From: Bradyrhizobium aeschynomenes | GTDB lineage: Bacteria > Pseudomonadota > Alphaproteobacteria > Rhizobiales > Xanthobacteraceae | Reading direction: 5' to 3' | Assembly (NCBI RefSeq): GCF_013178945.1 | Contig: NZ_JABFDM010000001.1 | Location: 744,001 to 808,000 of the forward strand | DNA: 64,000 nucleotides | In this document: positions 25,093 to 33,355 of the stretch, in pieces | Numbering within the stretch: the stretch's first letter is position 1 | How the letters are laid out: every line of letters begins with the position of its first letter | Notes under the pieces: generated by a model | Databases searched by the model: none | The model's input: the letters and a program-made list of their open reading frames with translations, nothing else | What the model was told of the DNA's origin: nothing | Program-made: the position numbers and the translations under genes

Positions 25093-25334
25093 CGCAAGGT
25101 TAACGCACGTTTGCGTGAGGCGGCTGTCCCGACAGGGGCAGCCGGCCACGATACGGCCATACTGACGCGGTTTGTCGCAGGTCACCTTGGCCACAGGGGC
25201 TTCCGGCTGACCCGAATATCCTGCAGATCCTTGCGGTTGGCCGCTAAACGCGGCATTGTCGGCGCCTTGAAGAGCTGCCGATCGGGTTCGTGTCCGTGAC
25301 GATCCGTCATTCCCAACAATCAGAGCGCACCGTG

Positions 25335-27131
25335 ATGTCATCCATTCGCAATCGCTGGACCGCAATTGCCGTCGCCGCCTTGCTGCTTCCCGGTACCGTC
25401 CTGGCCCAGACGCCGGATCATCCGACTGACACCACCGCGAAGTTTCCGACCAGCGTCGATCTGAAGTCGCTCACCACCTCGGGCAGCTATCTCGCGGCCC
25501 GCCACGCCAGCGTGGAGCGTGATGCTGCCTCCGCCGCCGCCTTCTATCGCTCGGCGCTGCGCACCGATCCCAAGAACAACGAGCTGCTCGACCGTGCCTT
25601 CATTTCTTCGGTTGCGGACGGCGACATCGATGAAGCCGTGAAGCTCGCCGAGCGCGTGCTCGCGGTCGACAAGTCGAACCGCATCGCGCGTCTCGTGATG
25701 GGCGTGCATGACATCAAGCAGAAGAAATACGCGGCCGCCCAGAACAATATCAACCAGTCGGTGCGCGGGCCGATCACCGATCTCGTCGCGACATTGCTGT
25801 CCGCCTGGGCGACGGCCGGCGCGGGTGATTCCAAGACTGCCGTCGCCAACATCGACAAGCTGACCGGTCCGGAATGGTATCCGCTGTTCAAGGACCTGCA
25901 CGCCGGCATGATCCTGGAACTCGCCGGCAAGGAGAAGGAGGCCGGCATCCGCTTCGAGCGCGCCTACAAGCTCGACGATTCGATGCTGCGCATCACCGAG
26001 GCCTATGCGCATTGGCTGTCGCGCAACAAGGATGCGGCGGCGGCCACCGCGATCTATGAGGCGTTCGACAAGAAGCTCGCGCGCCACCCGCTGGTACAGG
26101 AGGGTCTGCGCGAGACCAAGGCCGGCAAGAAGCTGCCGCCGCTGGTCGACTCGGCCCAGGCCGGCGCTGCCGAGGCGCTGTACGGTATCGGCGCCACGCT
26201 CAGCCGCCGCGGCGGCGAGGACCTCGCGCTGGTCTATCTGCAGCTGGCGCTGCATCTGCAGCCGAACCATCCGCTGGCGCTGCTGTCGCTCGCCGATCTC
26301 TACGAGACGGTGAAGAAGCCGCAGATGGCGATCAAGGTCTATGAGCGCGTGCCGGCGAGCTCGCCGCTGAAGCGCAACGCGCAGATCCAGCTCGCCACCG
26401 ACCTCGACAGCGCCGATCGCAGCGACGACGCGATCAAGATCCTCAAGGACGTCATCACCCAGGACCCGAAGGATCTCGAAGCGATCATGGCGCTCGGCAA
26501 CATCGAGCGCGGCCGCAAGAAGTTCGCCGATTGCGCCAAGACCTATTCGCTCGGGGTCGATTCGCTGCCTGCCAACAACGACAAGGCCAACAGCGTCTAT
26601 TACTACTATCGCGGCATCTGCCTGGAGCGCTCCAAGCAGTGGCCGAAGGCCGAGGCCGACATGCGCAAGGCGCTCGAGCTGCAACCCGACCAGCCGCACG
26701 TGCTGAACTATCTCGGCTATTCCTGGATCGACCAGGGCGTCAATCTCGACGAAGGCATGAAGATGATCAAGCGCGCCGTCGAGCAGCGGCCCGACGACGG
26801 CTACATCGTCGACTCGCTCGGCTGGGCCTATTACCGCATCGGCAACTACGAGGAGGCGGTGAAGAATCTCGAGCGCGCGATCGACCTCAAGCCCGAGGAC
26901 CCGACCATCAACGACCATCTCGGCGACGCCTATTGGAAGGTCGGCCGCAAGCTGGAAGCCAAGTTCCAGTGGGCCCATGCCCGCGACCTGAAGCCGGAGC
27001 CCGAGGAATTGCCGAAGATCGAGGCCAAGATCCAGAACGGCCTGGCCGATGACCCGGCGCCTGCCGCCGCGAGCGCCGACACCAAGGACGCACCGGCCGA
27101 CGCCAAGAAGGACGACGGCAAGGGCGGCTAG
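25335..27131 (+). CDS. exported tetratricopeptide-repeat protein
   Basis: A 598-residue protein with a signal peptide (MSSIRNRWTAIAVAALLLPG, cleavage after VLAQ) and tetratricopeptide repeats over nearly its full length. Clear units are AAAFYRSALRTDPKNNELLDR, ALVYLQLALHLQPNHPLALL, AEADMRKALELQPDQPHVLN and YEEAVKNLERAIDLKPEDP. The C-terminus is Lys/Asp/Ala-rich and probably disordered. TPR proteins scaffold protein complexes; this one probably acts in the periplasm or at the outer membrane, perhaps in envelope assembly, but no partner is evident. ATG 25335 fits the signal peptide; an upstream in-frame start at 25290 would hide it. A hairpin follows the stop at 27162. Confidence 0.85.
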   Translation: MSSIRNRWTAIAVAALLLPGTVLAQTPDHPTDTTAKFPTSVDLKSLTTSGSYLAARHASVERDAASAAAFYRSALRTDPKNNELLDRAFISSVADGDIDEAVKLAERVLAVDKSNRIARLVMGVHDIKQKKYAAAQNNINQSVRGPITDLVATLLSAWATAGAGDSKTAVANIDKLTGPEWYPLFKDLHAGMILELAGKEKEAGIRFERAYKLDDSMLRITEAYAHWLSRNKDAAAATAIYEAFDKKLARHPLVQEGLRETKAGKKLPPLVDSAQAGAAEALYGIGATLSRRGGEDLALVYLQLALHLQPNHPLALLSLADLYETVKKPQMAIKVYERVPASSPLKRNAQIQLATDLDSADRSDDAIKILKDVITQDPKDLEAIMALGNIERGRKKFADCAKTYSLGVDSLPANNDKANSVYYYYRGICLERSKQWPKAEADMRKALELQPDQPHVLNYLGYSWIDQGVNLDEGMKMIKRAVEQRPDDGYIVDSLGWAYYRIGNYEEAVKNLERAIDLKPEDPTINDHLGDAYWKVGRKLEAKFQWAHARDLKPEPEELPKIEAKIQNGLADDPAPAAASADTKDAPADAKKDDGKGG

Positions 27132-27161
27132 GTCGTCCGATCATGGTCTGAGAGCGATTGC

Positions 27162-27187
27162 GGGCTCCTCGGTCGACCGGGGAGCCC
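27162..27187 (+). terminator. hairpin after the TPR gene
   Basis: GGGCTCC and GGAGCCC flank a further self-complementary core (CGGTCGACCG), forming an almost perfect 26-base palindrome 31 bases after the stop. Only a weak T-rich stretch follows (GATTTTGATG), so a rho-independent terminator is possible but not certain. Confidence 0.5.
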
Positions 27188-27296
27188 GGATGATTTTGAT
27201 GAAGCGTGTGGCGATGCCGGCCACGCTCGTTTCAGCCGCGGGCTGACGGCGACACCGGACCTTTGCCACGGAGGATATGTTGGGGGCATAGCGCCG

Positions 27297-28199
27297 ATGT
27301 TGGCGTCCACGGTCACCGGCGCGCTGCAGGAGCAGGGCCGCGCCAAGGTCAATCTGACGCTGCGGGTCGTCGGCCGCCGCGTCGACGGCTATCATGATAT
27401 CGAAAGCGTCGTCGCGTTCGCCGACTGCGCGGACCAGCTCATGCTGGTGCCAGGCGAGGGGCTGGCGCTGACCACGACGGGGCCTCTGGCGGAGGCTTGC
27501 GGCGACACGTTCGACAATCTGGTTCTCAAGGCGGCGCGGCTGCTGGCCGAGGCGGTCCCCGGCCTGAAGCTCGGCGCGTTCACGCTGGAAAAGGTGCTGC
27601 CGGTCGCAGCCGGCATCGGCGGCGGCTCGGCCGATGCAGCCGCCGCGCTGCGTCTGCTGGCGAAGTTGAACGGCCTGTCGCTGGATGATCCGCGTTTGCA
27701 GGTGGTGGCGCTGAAGACCGGCGCCGATGTCCCGGTCTGCGTGCCGTCGCGCGCCTGCACCATGACCGGGGTCGGCGAAAATTTGCAGCCGCTCGCGCTG
27801 CCCGTCCTGCCCTGCGTGATGATCAATCCGCGCGTGCCGGTCGCGACCAAGGATGTGTTCCAGGCGCTGGGTCTGAAGCCGGGCGATCTGCTGGTCGGGG
27901 TGACCGATGTGCTCGCAGCGCCGTCCTGGCCGAAGGCCGGGGCCTCGATCGGGGATTGGGTCCGTGCGCTCGACCGGGTTAAGAACGATCTGGAGCCGCC
28001 GGCGCTGAAGGTGCAGCCGATCATCGGCACCGTGCTCGATGCGCTGCGCGCCAGCACCGGCGTGCTGCTGGCACGCATGTCGGGTTCGGGTGCGACGTGC
28101 TTTGCAATCTATGGCAGCGCGGCTGATGCCAAAGCGGCGGGGGCTGCGATCGCCGCTGCGCATCCCGAATGGTGGGTGCATGCGGGGACGCTGAGCTAA
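27297..28199 (+). CDS. ispE: 4-diphosphocytidyl-2-C-methyl-D-erythritol kinase
   Basis: A 300-residue GHMP kinase that phosphorylates CDP-ME in the non-mevalonate (MEP) isoprenoid pathway. The N-terminus has AKVNLTLRVVGRRVDGYHDIES, where the Lys, Asn and His-Asp positions are conserved substrate residues. The ATP-binding GHMP loop is LPVAAGIGGGSADAAAALR. The C-terminal motif MSGSGATCFAIY matches the family. The length is normal. It precedes the convergent polyprenyl diphosphate synthase gene, which uses the same pathway's products, with a large palindromic element between their ends. Confidence 0.96.
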   Translation: MLASTVTGALQEQGRAKVNLTLRVVGRRVDGYHDIESVVAFADCADQLMLVPGEGLALTTTGPLAEACGDTFDNLVLKAARLLAEAVPGLKLGAFTLEKVLPVAAGIGGGSADAAAALRLLAKLNGLSLDDPRLQVVALKTGADVPVCVPSRACTMTGVGENLQPLALPVLPCVMINPRVPVATKDVFQALGLKPGDLLVGVTDVLAAPSWPKAGASIGDWVRALDRVKNDLEPPALKVQPIIGTVLDALRASTGVLLARMSGSGATCFAIYGSAADAKAAGAAIAAAHPEWWVHAGTLS

Positions 28200-28233
28200 C
28201 TAATCATTATCTGCGAAACGACTGCAAAATTCA

Positions 28234-28396
28234 GCGCCCTCTCCCCTTGTGGGAGAGGGCATCGCCGGCCGATCAACTTGCTCGATTAGGTGAGGGGTCT
28301 CTCTCGGCAAATGGCGCATGCGGAGAGAGAGACCCCTCACCCAAACGAGTTTGCCGCTCTGTCCGAGCTGCCCTCTCCCACAAGGGGAGAGGGCGC
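28234..28396. repeat. large intergenic palindromic element, family D
   Basis: The arms 28234-28260 and 28370-28396 are perfectly inverted over 27 bases (left arm begins GCGCCCTCTCCCCTTGTGGG), and each arm is itself partly self-complementary. A nested inner pair, GGTGAGGGGTCTCTCTC with GAGAGAGACCCCTCACC, forms a second stem. It fills the space between the convergent ispE and prenyl synthase genes. Similar elements are, from memory, abundant in Bradyrhizobiaceae intergenic DNA. Confidence 0.9.
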
Positions 28397-28476
28397 ATTC
28401 ACGAGCAATTCAGCGAATTCACGCCGCCGCCTTCTCGCTCAGCATCAAACGGCGCTAGTGAACGACGAACCGCGAA

Positions 28477-29487
28477 CTAATGCGACCGCGCCAAACAGAA
28501 CGCCACGACCTGCTCCAGCGCCGTCTTCATCGGCGAGGCCGGGAACAGCGCCAGCGCGTCGACGGCCATCGCGCCGTAGTGATGCGCGCGGCTGATGGTG
28601 TCCTCCAGCGCGCGGTGCTTGTTCATCAGGCCGATGGCATGGTCGAGATCGCTGTCATTGATCTCGCCACGCTCGAGCGATTTGATCCAGAACGCGCGCT
28701 CGCTGTCGCTGCCGCGGCGGAAGGCGAGCACGACCGGCAGCGTGATCTTGCCCTCGCGGAAGTCGTCGCCGACATTCTTGCCGAGCTTGGCGGCCTTGCC
28801 GCCATAGTCGAGCACGTCGTCGACGAGCTGGAAGGCGATGCCGAGATTCATGCCGAACGAGCGCGATGCGGTCTGCTCGGCCTTGGGACGATCGGCGAGC
28901 ACCGGACCGACCTCGCAGGCCGCGGCGAACAGCTCGGCGGTCTTGCCGCGGATCACCGCGAGATACTCGTCCTCGGTGGTCGCGGTGTTCTTGGCGGCGG
29001 CCAACTGCATCACCTCGCCCTCGGCGATGGTGGCGGCGGCCGCGGAGAGAATGTCGAGCGCGCGCAGCGAGCCGACCTCGACCATCATGCGGAACGCCTG
29101 TCCCAGCAGGAAGTCGCCGACCAGCACGCTGGCCTCGTTGCCCCAGAGCATGCGCGCCGACAATTTGCCGCGGCGCATTTCGCTCTCGTCAACCACGTCG
29201 TCATGCAGCAGCGTCGCGGTGTGCATGAACTCGACCGCGGCCGCGAGCTTGACGTGGCCGTCGCCGCTGTACTCGGTGAGATGCGCCATCGCCAGCGTCA
29301 GCATCGGCCGCAGCCGCTTGCCGCCTGAGGAGATCAGGTGATTGGCGACCTCCGGGATCATCGTCACGTCGGATCCGGTGCGCGACAGGATCGTGGCGTT
29401 GACTCGTTCCATGTCGGCCGCGACCAGCCCGACCAGCCCATCGATCGAAGCGCCCGATGGACTTTCGAAAGGTACGATAACCGCCAC
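28477..29487 (-). CDS. ispB: polyprenyl (octaprenyl/decaprenyl-type) diphosphate synthase
   Basis: A 336-residue trans-prenyltransferase that builds the long isoprenoid tail of ubiquinone from isopentenyl diphosphate. The first aspartate-rich motif is LLHDDVVDESEMRRG and the second is QLVDDVLDYGG. SGGKRLRPML and FLLGQAFRMM are the usual conserved blocks. Chain length cannot be read from sequence with confidence. I placed the start at GTG 29487, which has GGAG six bases upstream and matches the usual MAVIVPFE-type N-terminus; a longer frame to 29664 lacks conserved sequence. It is divergent from the DUF2007/methyltransferase pair. Confidence 0.93.
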   Translation of the reverse strand: MAVIVPFESPSGASIDGLVGLVAADMERVNATILSRTGSDVTMIPEVANHLISSGGKRLRPMLTLAMAHLTEYSGDGHVKLAAAVEFMHTATLLHDDVVDESEMRRGKLSARMLWGNEASVLVGDFLLGQAFRMMVEVGSLRALDILSAAAATIAEGEVMQLAAAKNTATTEDEYLAVIRGKTAELFAAACEVGPVLADRPKAEQTASRSFGMNLGIAFQLVDDVLDYGGKAAKLGKNVGDDFREGKITLPVVLAFRRGSDSERAFWIKSLERGEINDSDLDHAIGLMNKHRALEDTISRAHHYGAMAVDALALFPASPMKTALEQVVAFCLARSH

Positions 29488-29618
29488 GCTGGTCTCCAAT
29501 TTTGCTATCCTGAGAACGACAATAGAAACTGCCGCCGCATGCGGCAAGGGCGGACACGGAACCTTGACCCGAGCCTTGAAAGCCTTGCTTGACCCCGGCT
29601 TGCATGGAGACATAACGA

Positions 29619-29846
29619 TTGAAGGAATTGGTTCGGACCAACGATATCGTGCTGGTTTCAGCAATAGGGGCGCTGCTCGACGGCGCCGACATCCATCACC
29701 TCGTCCTCGACCAGAACATGAGCATCATAGAGGGCTCACTCGGCATCCTGCCGCGCCGGATACTGGTGCATGAGGACGACAATCTGCAGGCCCGCCGATT
29801 GCTGACCGATGCCGGGCTGGCGCACGAACTGCGCCCCGATGAGTGA
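29619..29846 (+). CDS. DUF2007-family small protein
   Basis: A 75-residue protein of the DUF2007 (putative signal-transducing) family. It has the sequence IVLVSAIGALLDGADIHHLVLDQNMSIIEGS, split by a turn, and ends with LPRRILVHEDDNLQARRLLTDAGL. The fold is a small ACT/GlnB-like alpha-beta unit, but the function is not established. The start is TTG at 29619; no ATG fits the conserved N-terminus (KELVRTNDIVL). Its stop overlaps the following methyltransferase gene by 8 bases, so both are translationally coupled. That pairing is common in rhizobia as I recall. Confidence 0.82.
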   Translation: MKELVRTNDIVLVSAIGALLDGADIHHLVLDQNMSIIEGSLGILPRRILVHEDDNLQARRLLTDAGLAHELRPDE

Positions 29847-30603
29847 CGCTGCCGCCATCTCCGAGGACGCTGTGCTCGGTGGGCGCTTGCGGCTGAGGCA
29901 GCCGGCCAGCGGCCATCGTGCCGGCCACGACGCCATCCTGCTGGCTGCCGCAACGGCCGCGCGCACCGGTGATCGCGTGGTCGACCTCGGGGCCGGGGTG
30001 GGGACCGCGGGGCTGGCGGTGGCCACCCGCGTCGACGGCATCGGGCTCGTGCTGATCGAGCGCGATCCGGATCTGGCGGGCCTGGCGCGCGACAATGCGC
30101 GTGCCAATGAATTGCGGGCCGACGTGGCCGTTCTCGACGTCGCCGCTGGCGCCGCAGCCTTCGCCGCGATGGGGCTCGGGCCGGACAGTATCGACGTCGT
30201 GCTGATGAATCCGCCGTTTCACGATGCCGCGCGTCACCGTGCCTCGCCGGACGCTGCACGCGCGGCCGCGCACATGGCGACCGCGACGACCTTGGAGATC
30301 TGGACCCATGCTGCGCGCCGGATGCTCAAATCCGGCGGTGTGCTGACCTTGATCTGGCGAGCCGATGGGTTGGGGGAGGTGCTGGCGGCGCTGGGGCGCG
30401 GCTTCGGCAGCCTTGCCATTCAACCGGTCCACGGTCAGGCCGGAAAGCCGGCGATCCGTATCCTGGTGAGGGCCGTTAAGGGGGGGCGGGCGCCGACCCA
30501 GATCTGGCCGGGTCTGATGCTGAACGAGGCAACGGGTGTGCCGAACGAAGACGTCTTGCGTGTGCTGGAAGGGCAGGGGGCGCTGGCTCTGGCCGCCCCC
30601 TGA
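29839..30603 (+). CDS. class I methyltransferase, TrmN6/YfiC-like
   Basis: A 254-residue SAM-dependent methyltransferase resembling tRNA1(Val) adenine-37 N6-methyltransferase. Before the fold is LGGRLRLRQPASGHRAGHDAILL, typical of the group. The SAM-binding loop is VVDLGAGVGTAGLAV, acidic residue IERDPDL lies at strand 2, and the N6-adenine/Gln-type catalytic motif is VLMNPPFHD. Substrate assignment (tRNA rather than protein) is inferred from the NPPF motif and length. ATG 29839 overlaps the DUF2007 stop; a start at 29809 is in frame but less likely. Confidence 0.85.
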   Translation: MSDAAAISEDAVLGGRLRLRQPASGHRAGHDAILLAAATAARTGDRVVDLGAGVGTAGLAVATRVDGIGLVLIERDPDLAGLARDNARANELRADVAVLDVAAGAAAFAAMGLGPDSIDVVLMNPPFHDAARHRASPDAARAAAHMATATTLEIWTHAARRMLKSGGVLTLIWRADGLGEVLAALGRGFGSLAIQPVHGQAGKPAIRILVRAVKGGRAPTQIWPGLMLNEATGVPNEDVLRVLEGQGALALAAP

Positions 30604-30624
30604 ACGGTCGGTCGGGGTCGCGCG

Positions 30625-30723
30625 TTATTGCGTCTGCGCCTCGGACTGGCGTTCGGTTACCGACGTGAAACGGATCGCCGTCAAGAGAGTACCGATCAGC
30701 AGCATCAACAGGTAGACCTTCAT
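30625..30723 (-). CDS. 32-residue single-span membrane micropeptide
   Basis: A very short frame with a strong ribosome-binding site (GGAGGAA, 5 bases before ATG 30723) encodes MKVYLLMLLIGTLLTAIRFT followed by a hydrophilic tail ending SEAQTQ. One transmembrane helix covers most of the protein. It runs opposite to the S49 peptidase gene that starts 123 bases away, so the two may share a promoter region. Function unknown. The good Shine-Dalgarno sequence and the clean hydrophobic/hydrophilic division argue that it is real. Confidence 0.6.
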   Translation of the reverse strand: MKVYLLMLLIGTLLTAIRFTSVTERQSEAQTQ

Positions 30724-30845
30724 GTATTCCTCCGCCGCACTCTGCAACCTGACTCGCCGTGCAATTGCCCAGCGCATAGCAAGGCTCGTTCCAGCCCATT
30801 GAATGGCAGCGGCGCGATAAAAAATGGTAAATCCGAGGTAACTGA

Positions 30846-31763
30846 ATGGTGGACAATTTGACACAACCCAGCGATGCAGCCGGGCCTTTTGATCGGTTGA
30901 AAGCGCTGCTGCCGGCACGTCTGCGCGGCGCGCCGGTGGTGCCCGTCGTCCGCCTGTCCGGTGTGATCGGCGCGGTGACGCCGCTGCGTCCCGGGTTGAC
31001 CCTCGCCGGCGTCGCCAAGATGCTGGAGCGCGCGTTCTCGATGCGCAACGCCAAGGCGGTGGCGCTGGTGATCAACTCGCCCGGCGGCTCGCCGGTGCAG
31101 TCGCGCCAGATCTATCTGCGCATCCGCCAGCTCGCGGCGGAAAAGAAGCTGCCGGTGCTGGTGTTCGTCGAGGACGTCGCGGCGTCCGGCGGCTACATGA
31201 TCGCCTGCGCGGGCGACGAGATCTTCTGCGACCCGTCGTCGATCCTCGGATCGATCGGCGTGGTCGGCGGCTCGTTCGGGCTGCAGGACCTGATCAAGAA
31301 GATCGGCATCGAGCGGCGGCTGTACACGGCGGGCGAGCACAAGGCGATGCTCGATCCATTCCTCCCCGAAAATCCCGACGACGTGGCGCGGCTGAAGAAG
31401 ATCCAGCGCGAGATCCACGCGCTGTTCATCTCGCTGGTCAAGGAGAGCCGCGCGACCCGGCTGAAGGGCGCCGACGACACGCTGTTCACCGGCGAATACT
31501 GGGCCGGCGATACCGCCGTGACGCTCGGGCTCGCCGATGCGATCGGCGACCTCCGTTCGGTGCTGCGCGCGCGCTTCGGCGACAAGGTCGGAATGCCCGT
31601 GGTGGCGCCGGCGGGCGGCCTGCTCTCGGGCCTGCTGGGTCGCAAGGCCGCCGGGGCCGGCAGCCTCGCTGCGGAAGGTCTGGGCCTCGGCTGGTCTGGA
31701 TTGGCCGAGGAACTGATCTCGGCCGCCGAAACCCGGGCCATCTGGGCCCGATTCGGCTTTTGA
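30846..31763 (+). CDS. S49-family serine peptidase (SppA/SohB-like)
   Basis: A 305-residue peptidase of the ClpP-like fold. The catalytic Ser lies in VAASGGYMIAC and the general-base Lys in GEHKAMLDPF, the S49 Ser-Lys dyad pattern. NSPGGSPVQSRQIY forms the oxyanion region. There is no N-terminal transmembrane segment, so unlike classical SppA it may be cytoplasmic or peripheral; SohB-like or signal-peptide peptidase roles are both possible. C-terminal Gly/Ala-rich helices could associate with the membrane. A perfect palindrome 21 bases after the stop may terminate its transcript. Confidence 0.88.
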   Translation: MVDNLTQPSDAAGPFDRLKALLPARLRGAPVVPVVRLSGVIGAVTPLRPGLTLAGVAKMLERAFSMRNAKAVALVINSPGGSPVQSRQIYLRIRQLAAEKKLPVLVFVEDVAASGGYMIACAGDEIFCDPSSILGSIGVVGGSFGLQDLIKKIGIERRLYTAGEHKAMLDPFLPENPDDVARLKKIQREIHALFISLVKESRATRLKGADDTLFTGEYWAGDTAVTLGLADAIGDLRSVLRARFGDKVGMPVVAPAGGLLSGLLGRKAAGAGSLAAEGLGLGWSGLAEELISAAETRAIWARFGF

Positions 31764-31784
31764 GCTCCGCTCCGTGCCATTTTG

Positions 31785-31810
31785 CCCCCTGCAATCCGGA
31801 TTGCAGGGGG
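31785..31810. terminator. perfect 26-base palindrome after the S49 peptidase gene
   Basis: CCCCCTGCAATCC and GGATTGCAGGGGG form a continuous perfect inverted repeat with no loop, followed by AACCTGG rather than a T-run. Position between two genes suggests termination or mRNA 3' end protection. Confidence 0.5.
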
Positions 31811-31852
31811 AACCTGGATCGGTGACAATACGAATCGGGGTGGCTGCCGCAC

Positions 31853-32062
31853 ATGAACAAGGATCGACCGATGCCGCCGTTCGTCGCTTTCGCGGGTATG
31901 CTGGGCGGGCTTGCCGCGGTTCGCTGGGCCTACAAGACCGCTCAGAAGATCAACCGCGAGCTCGAGGAGGTCAGGCTGTCGCGCGCCGCCGAGGCCGCGC
32001 AGCCCGCCGAGATCAAGACCCTGCGCCGTGATCCCGTGACGGGCGCCTACCGGCCGGGCTGA
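31853..32062 (+). CDS. small conserved-type hypothetical protein
   Basis: A 69-residue protein: a hydrophobic stretch (PPFVAFAGMLGGLAAVRWAY) followed by a charged helix (KINRELEEVRLSRAAEAA) and the ending DPVTGAYRPG. It looks like a small peripheral or single-span membrane protein. Function unknown. It precedes glyQ by 125 bases on the same strand. Confidence 0.6.
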   Translation: MNKDRPMPPFVAFAGMLGGLAAVRWAYKTAQKINRELEEVRLSRAAEAAQPAEIKTLRRDPVTGAYRPG

Positions 32063-32187
32063 CCGCCGCTTGACGCGAAGCGGCGGTGCGAACCGCCGCT
32101 TATCCAGCCCTATTGCCTTGATTCCTCGGGGCCTCGCCGATACGGTCCGCGCGCTTTTCCGACGCCTGCGAAAGACCGATATCGACG

Positions 32188-33126
32188 ATGGACTCGCTGC
32201 CTCCGCACATGCGCCCCGAACGTTCGTTCCAGGGCTTCATCCTGGCCCTGCAACGCTTCTGGGCCGAGCAGGGCTGCGTGATCCTGCAGCCCTACGACAT
32301 GGAGATGGGGGCCGGCACCTTCCACCCGGCGACGACCCTGCGCGCGCTCGGGCCGAAGCCGTGGAATGCCGCCTACGTGCAGCCGTCGCGCCGGCCGAAG
32401 GACGGTCGCTACGGCGAGAATCCGAACCGGATGCAGCACTACTACCAGTTCCAGGTGATCATGAAGCCGTCGCCGCCGAACCTTCAGGAGCTGTATCTGA
32501 AGTCGCTCGCCGCGATCGGCATCGACGCCGCCGTGCATGACATCCGCTTCGTCGAGGACGATTGGGAGAGCCCGACGCTCGGCGCCTGGGGGCTGGGCTG
32601 GGAGTGCTGGTGCGACGGCATGGAGGTGTCGCAGTTCACCTATTTCCAGCAGGTCGCGGGCTTCGAATGCGCGCCGGTCGCGGGCGAGCTCACCTACGGC
32701 CTCGAGCGCCTGGCGATGTATGTCCAGGGCGTCGACCGCGTCTACGACCTCAACTTCAACGGCCGTGACGGCGACGCCAAGGTGACCTATGGCGACGTTT
32801 TCCTGCAGGCCGAGCAGGAATATTCGCGGCACAATTTCGAGCATGCCGACACCGACATGCTGTTCGAGCAGTTCAAGATGGCCGAGGGCGCCTGCCGGAA
32901 GTATCTCGCTGCCGGCTGGCGCGACGGTAACCGCAAAGAACATCTGATGGCGCTGCCGGCCTACGACCAGTGCATCAAGGCCAGCCACGTCTTCAACCTG
33001 CTCGATGCCCGCGGCGTCATCTCCGTTACCGAGCGCCAGAGCTACATCCTGCGCGTCCGCGAGCTGGCGAAGGCCTGCGGCGAGGCCTGGCTGCATACGG
33101 AAGCGGGCGGGGCGGGGGCAGGTTAG
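32188..33126 (+). CDS. glyQ: glycyl-tRNA synthetase alpha subunit
   Basis: A 312-residue catalytic subunit of the heterotetrameric bacterial glycyl-tRNA synthetase, which activates glycine and charges tRNA-Gly. The N-terminus has [19 protein letters not shown], then [38 protein letters not shown] and [12 protein letters not shown], all nearly invariant. The class II core is complete and length is normal (about 300). ATG 32188 is used; ATG 32209 is an alternative. glyS follows on the same strand after a 229-base spacer that contains a palindromic element, unusual within a glyQS operon. Confidence 0.97.
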   Translation: MDSLPPHMRPERSFQGFILALQRFWAEQGCVILQPYDMEMGAGTFHPATTLRALGPKPWNAAYVQPSRRPKDGRYGENPNRMQHYYQFQVIMKPSPPNLQELYLKSLAAIGIDAAVHDIRFVEDDWESPTLGAWGLGWECWCDGMEVSQFTYFQQVAGFECAPVAGELTYGLERLAMYVQGVDRVYDLNFNGRDGDAKVTYGDVFLQAEQEYSRHNFEHADTDMLFEQFKMAEGACRKYLAAGWRDGNRKEHLMALPAYDQCIKASHVFNLLDARGVISVTERQSYILRVRELAKACGEAWLHTEAGGAGAG

Positions 33127-33148
33127 AACGAACGCGGCTGCTTTTGGG

Positions 33149-33265
33149 CCTCATGGTTCGAGACGCGCCGCGCGCGGCGCTCCTCACCATGAGGGTCTAC
33201 GATCTCGCCGCAAATTCAGACCTCGTCCTGAGGAGCCCGCCGGAGGCGGGCGTCTCGAAGGACGG
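33149..33265. repeat. palindromic element between glyQ and glyS, family E
   Basis: CCTCATGGT (33149-33157) pairs with ACCATGAGG (33186-33194) around a GC-rich core. A second hairpin follows in 33222-33265, with GCCCGCCGGAGGCGGGC at its centre and CGTCCT/AGGACG as outer bases. It sits inside the predicted glyQS transcript and could modulate the mRNA. Confidence 0.8.
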
Positions 33266-33355
33266 TGGAAGGCACGCTGTCTTCCACGAGTTTAGCAATT
33301 CGCGATGGCCTGTCCCCGAGGGGATGGTGGTTCTTCGCGCAGAGAGACTTGAGAC

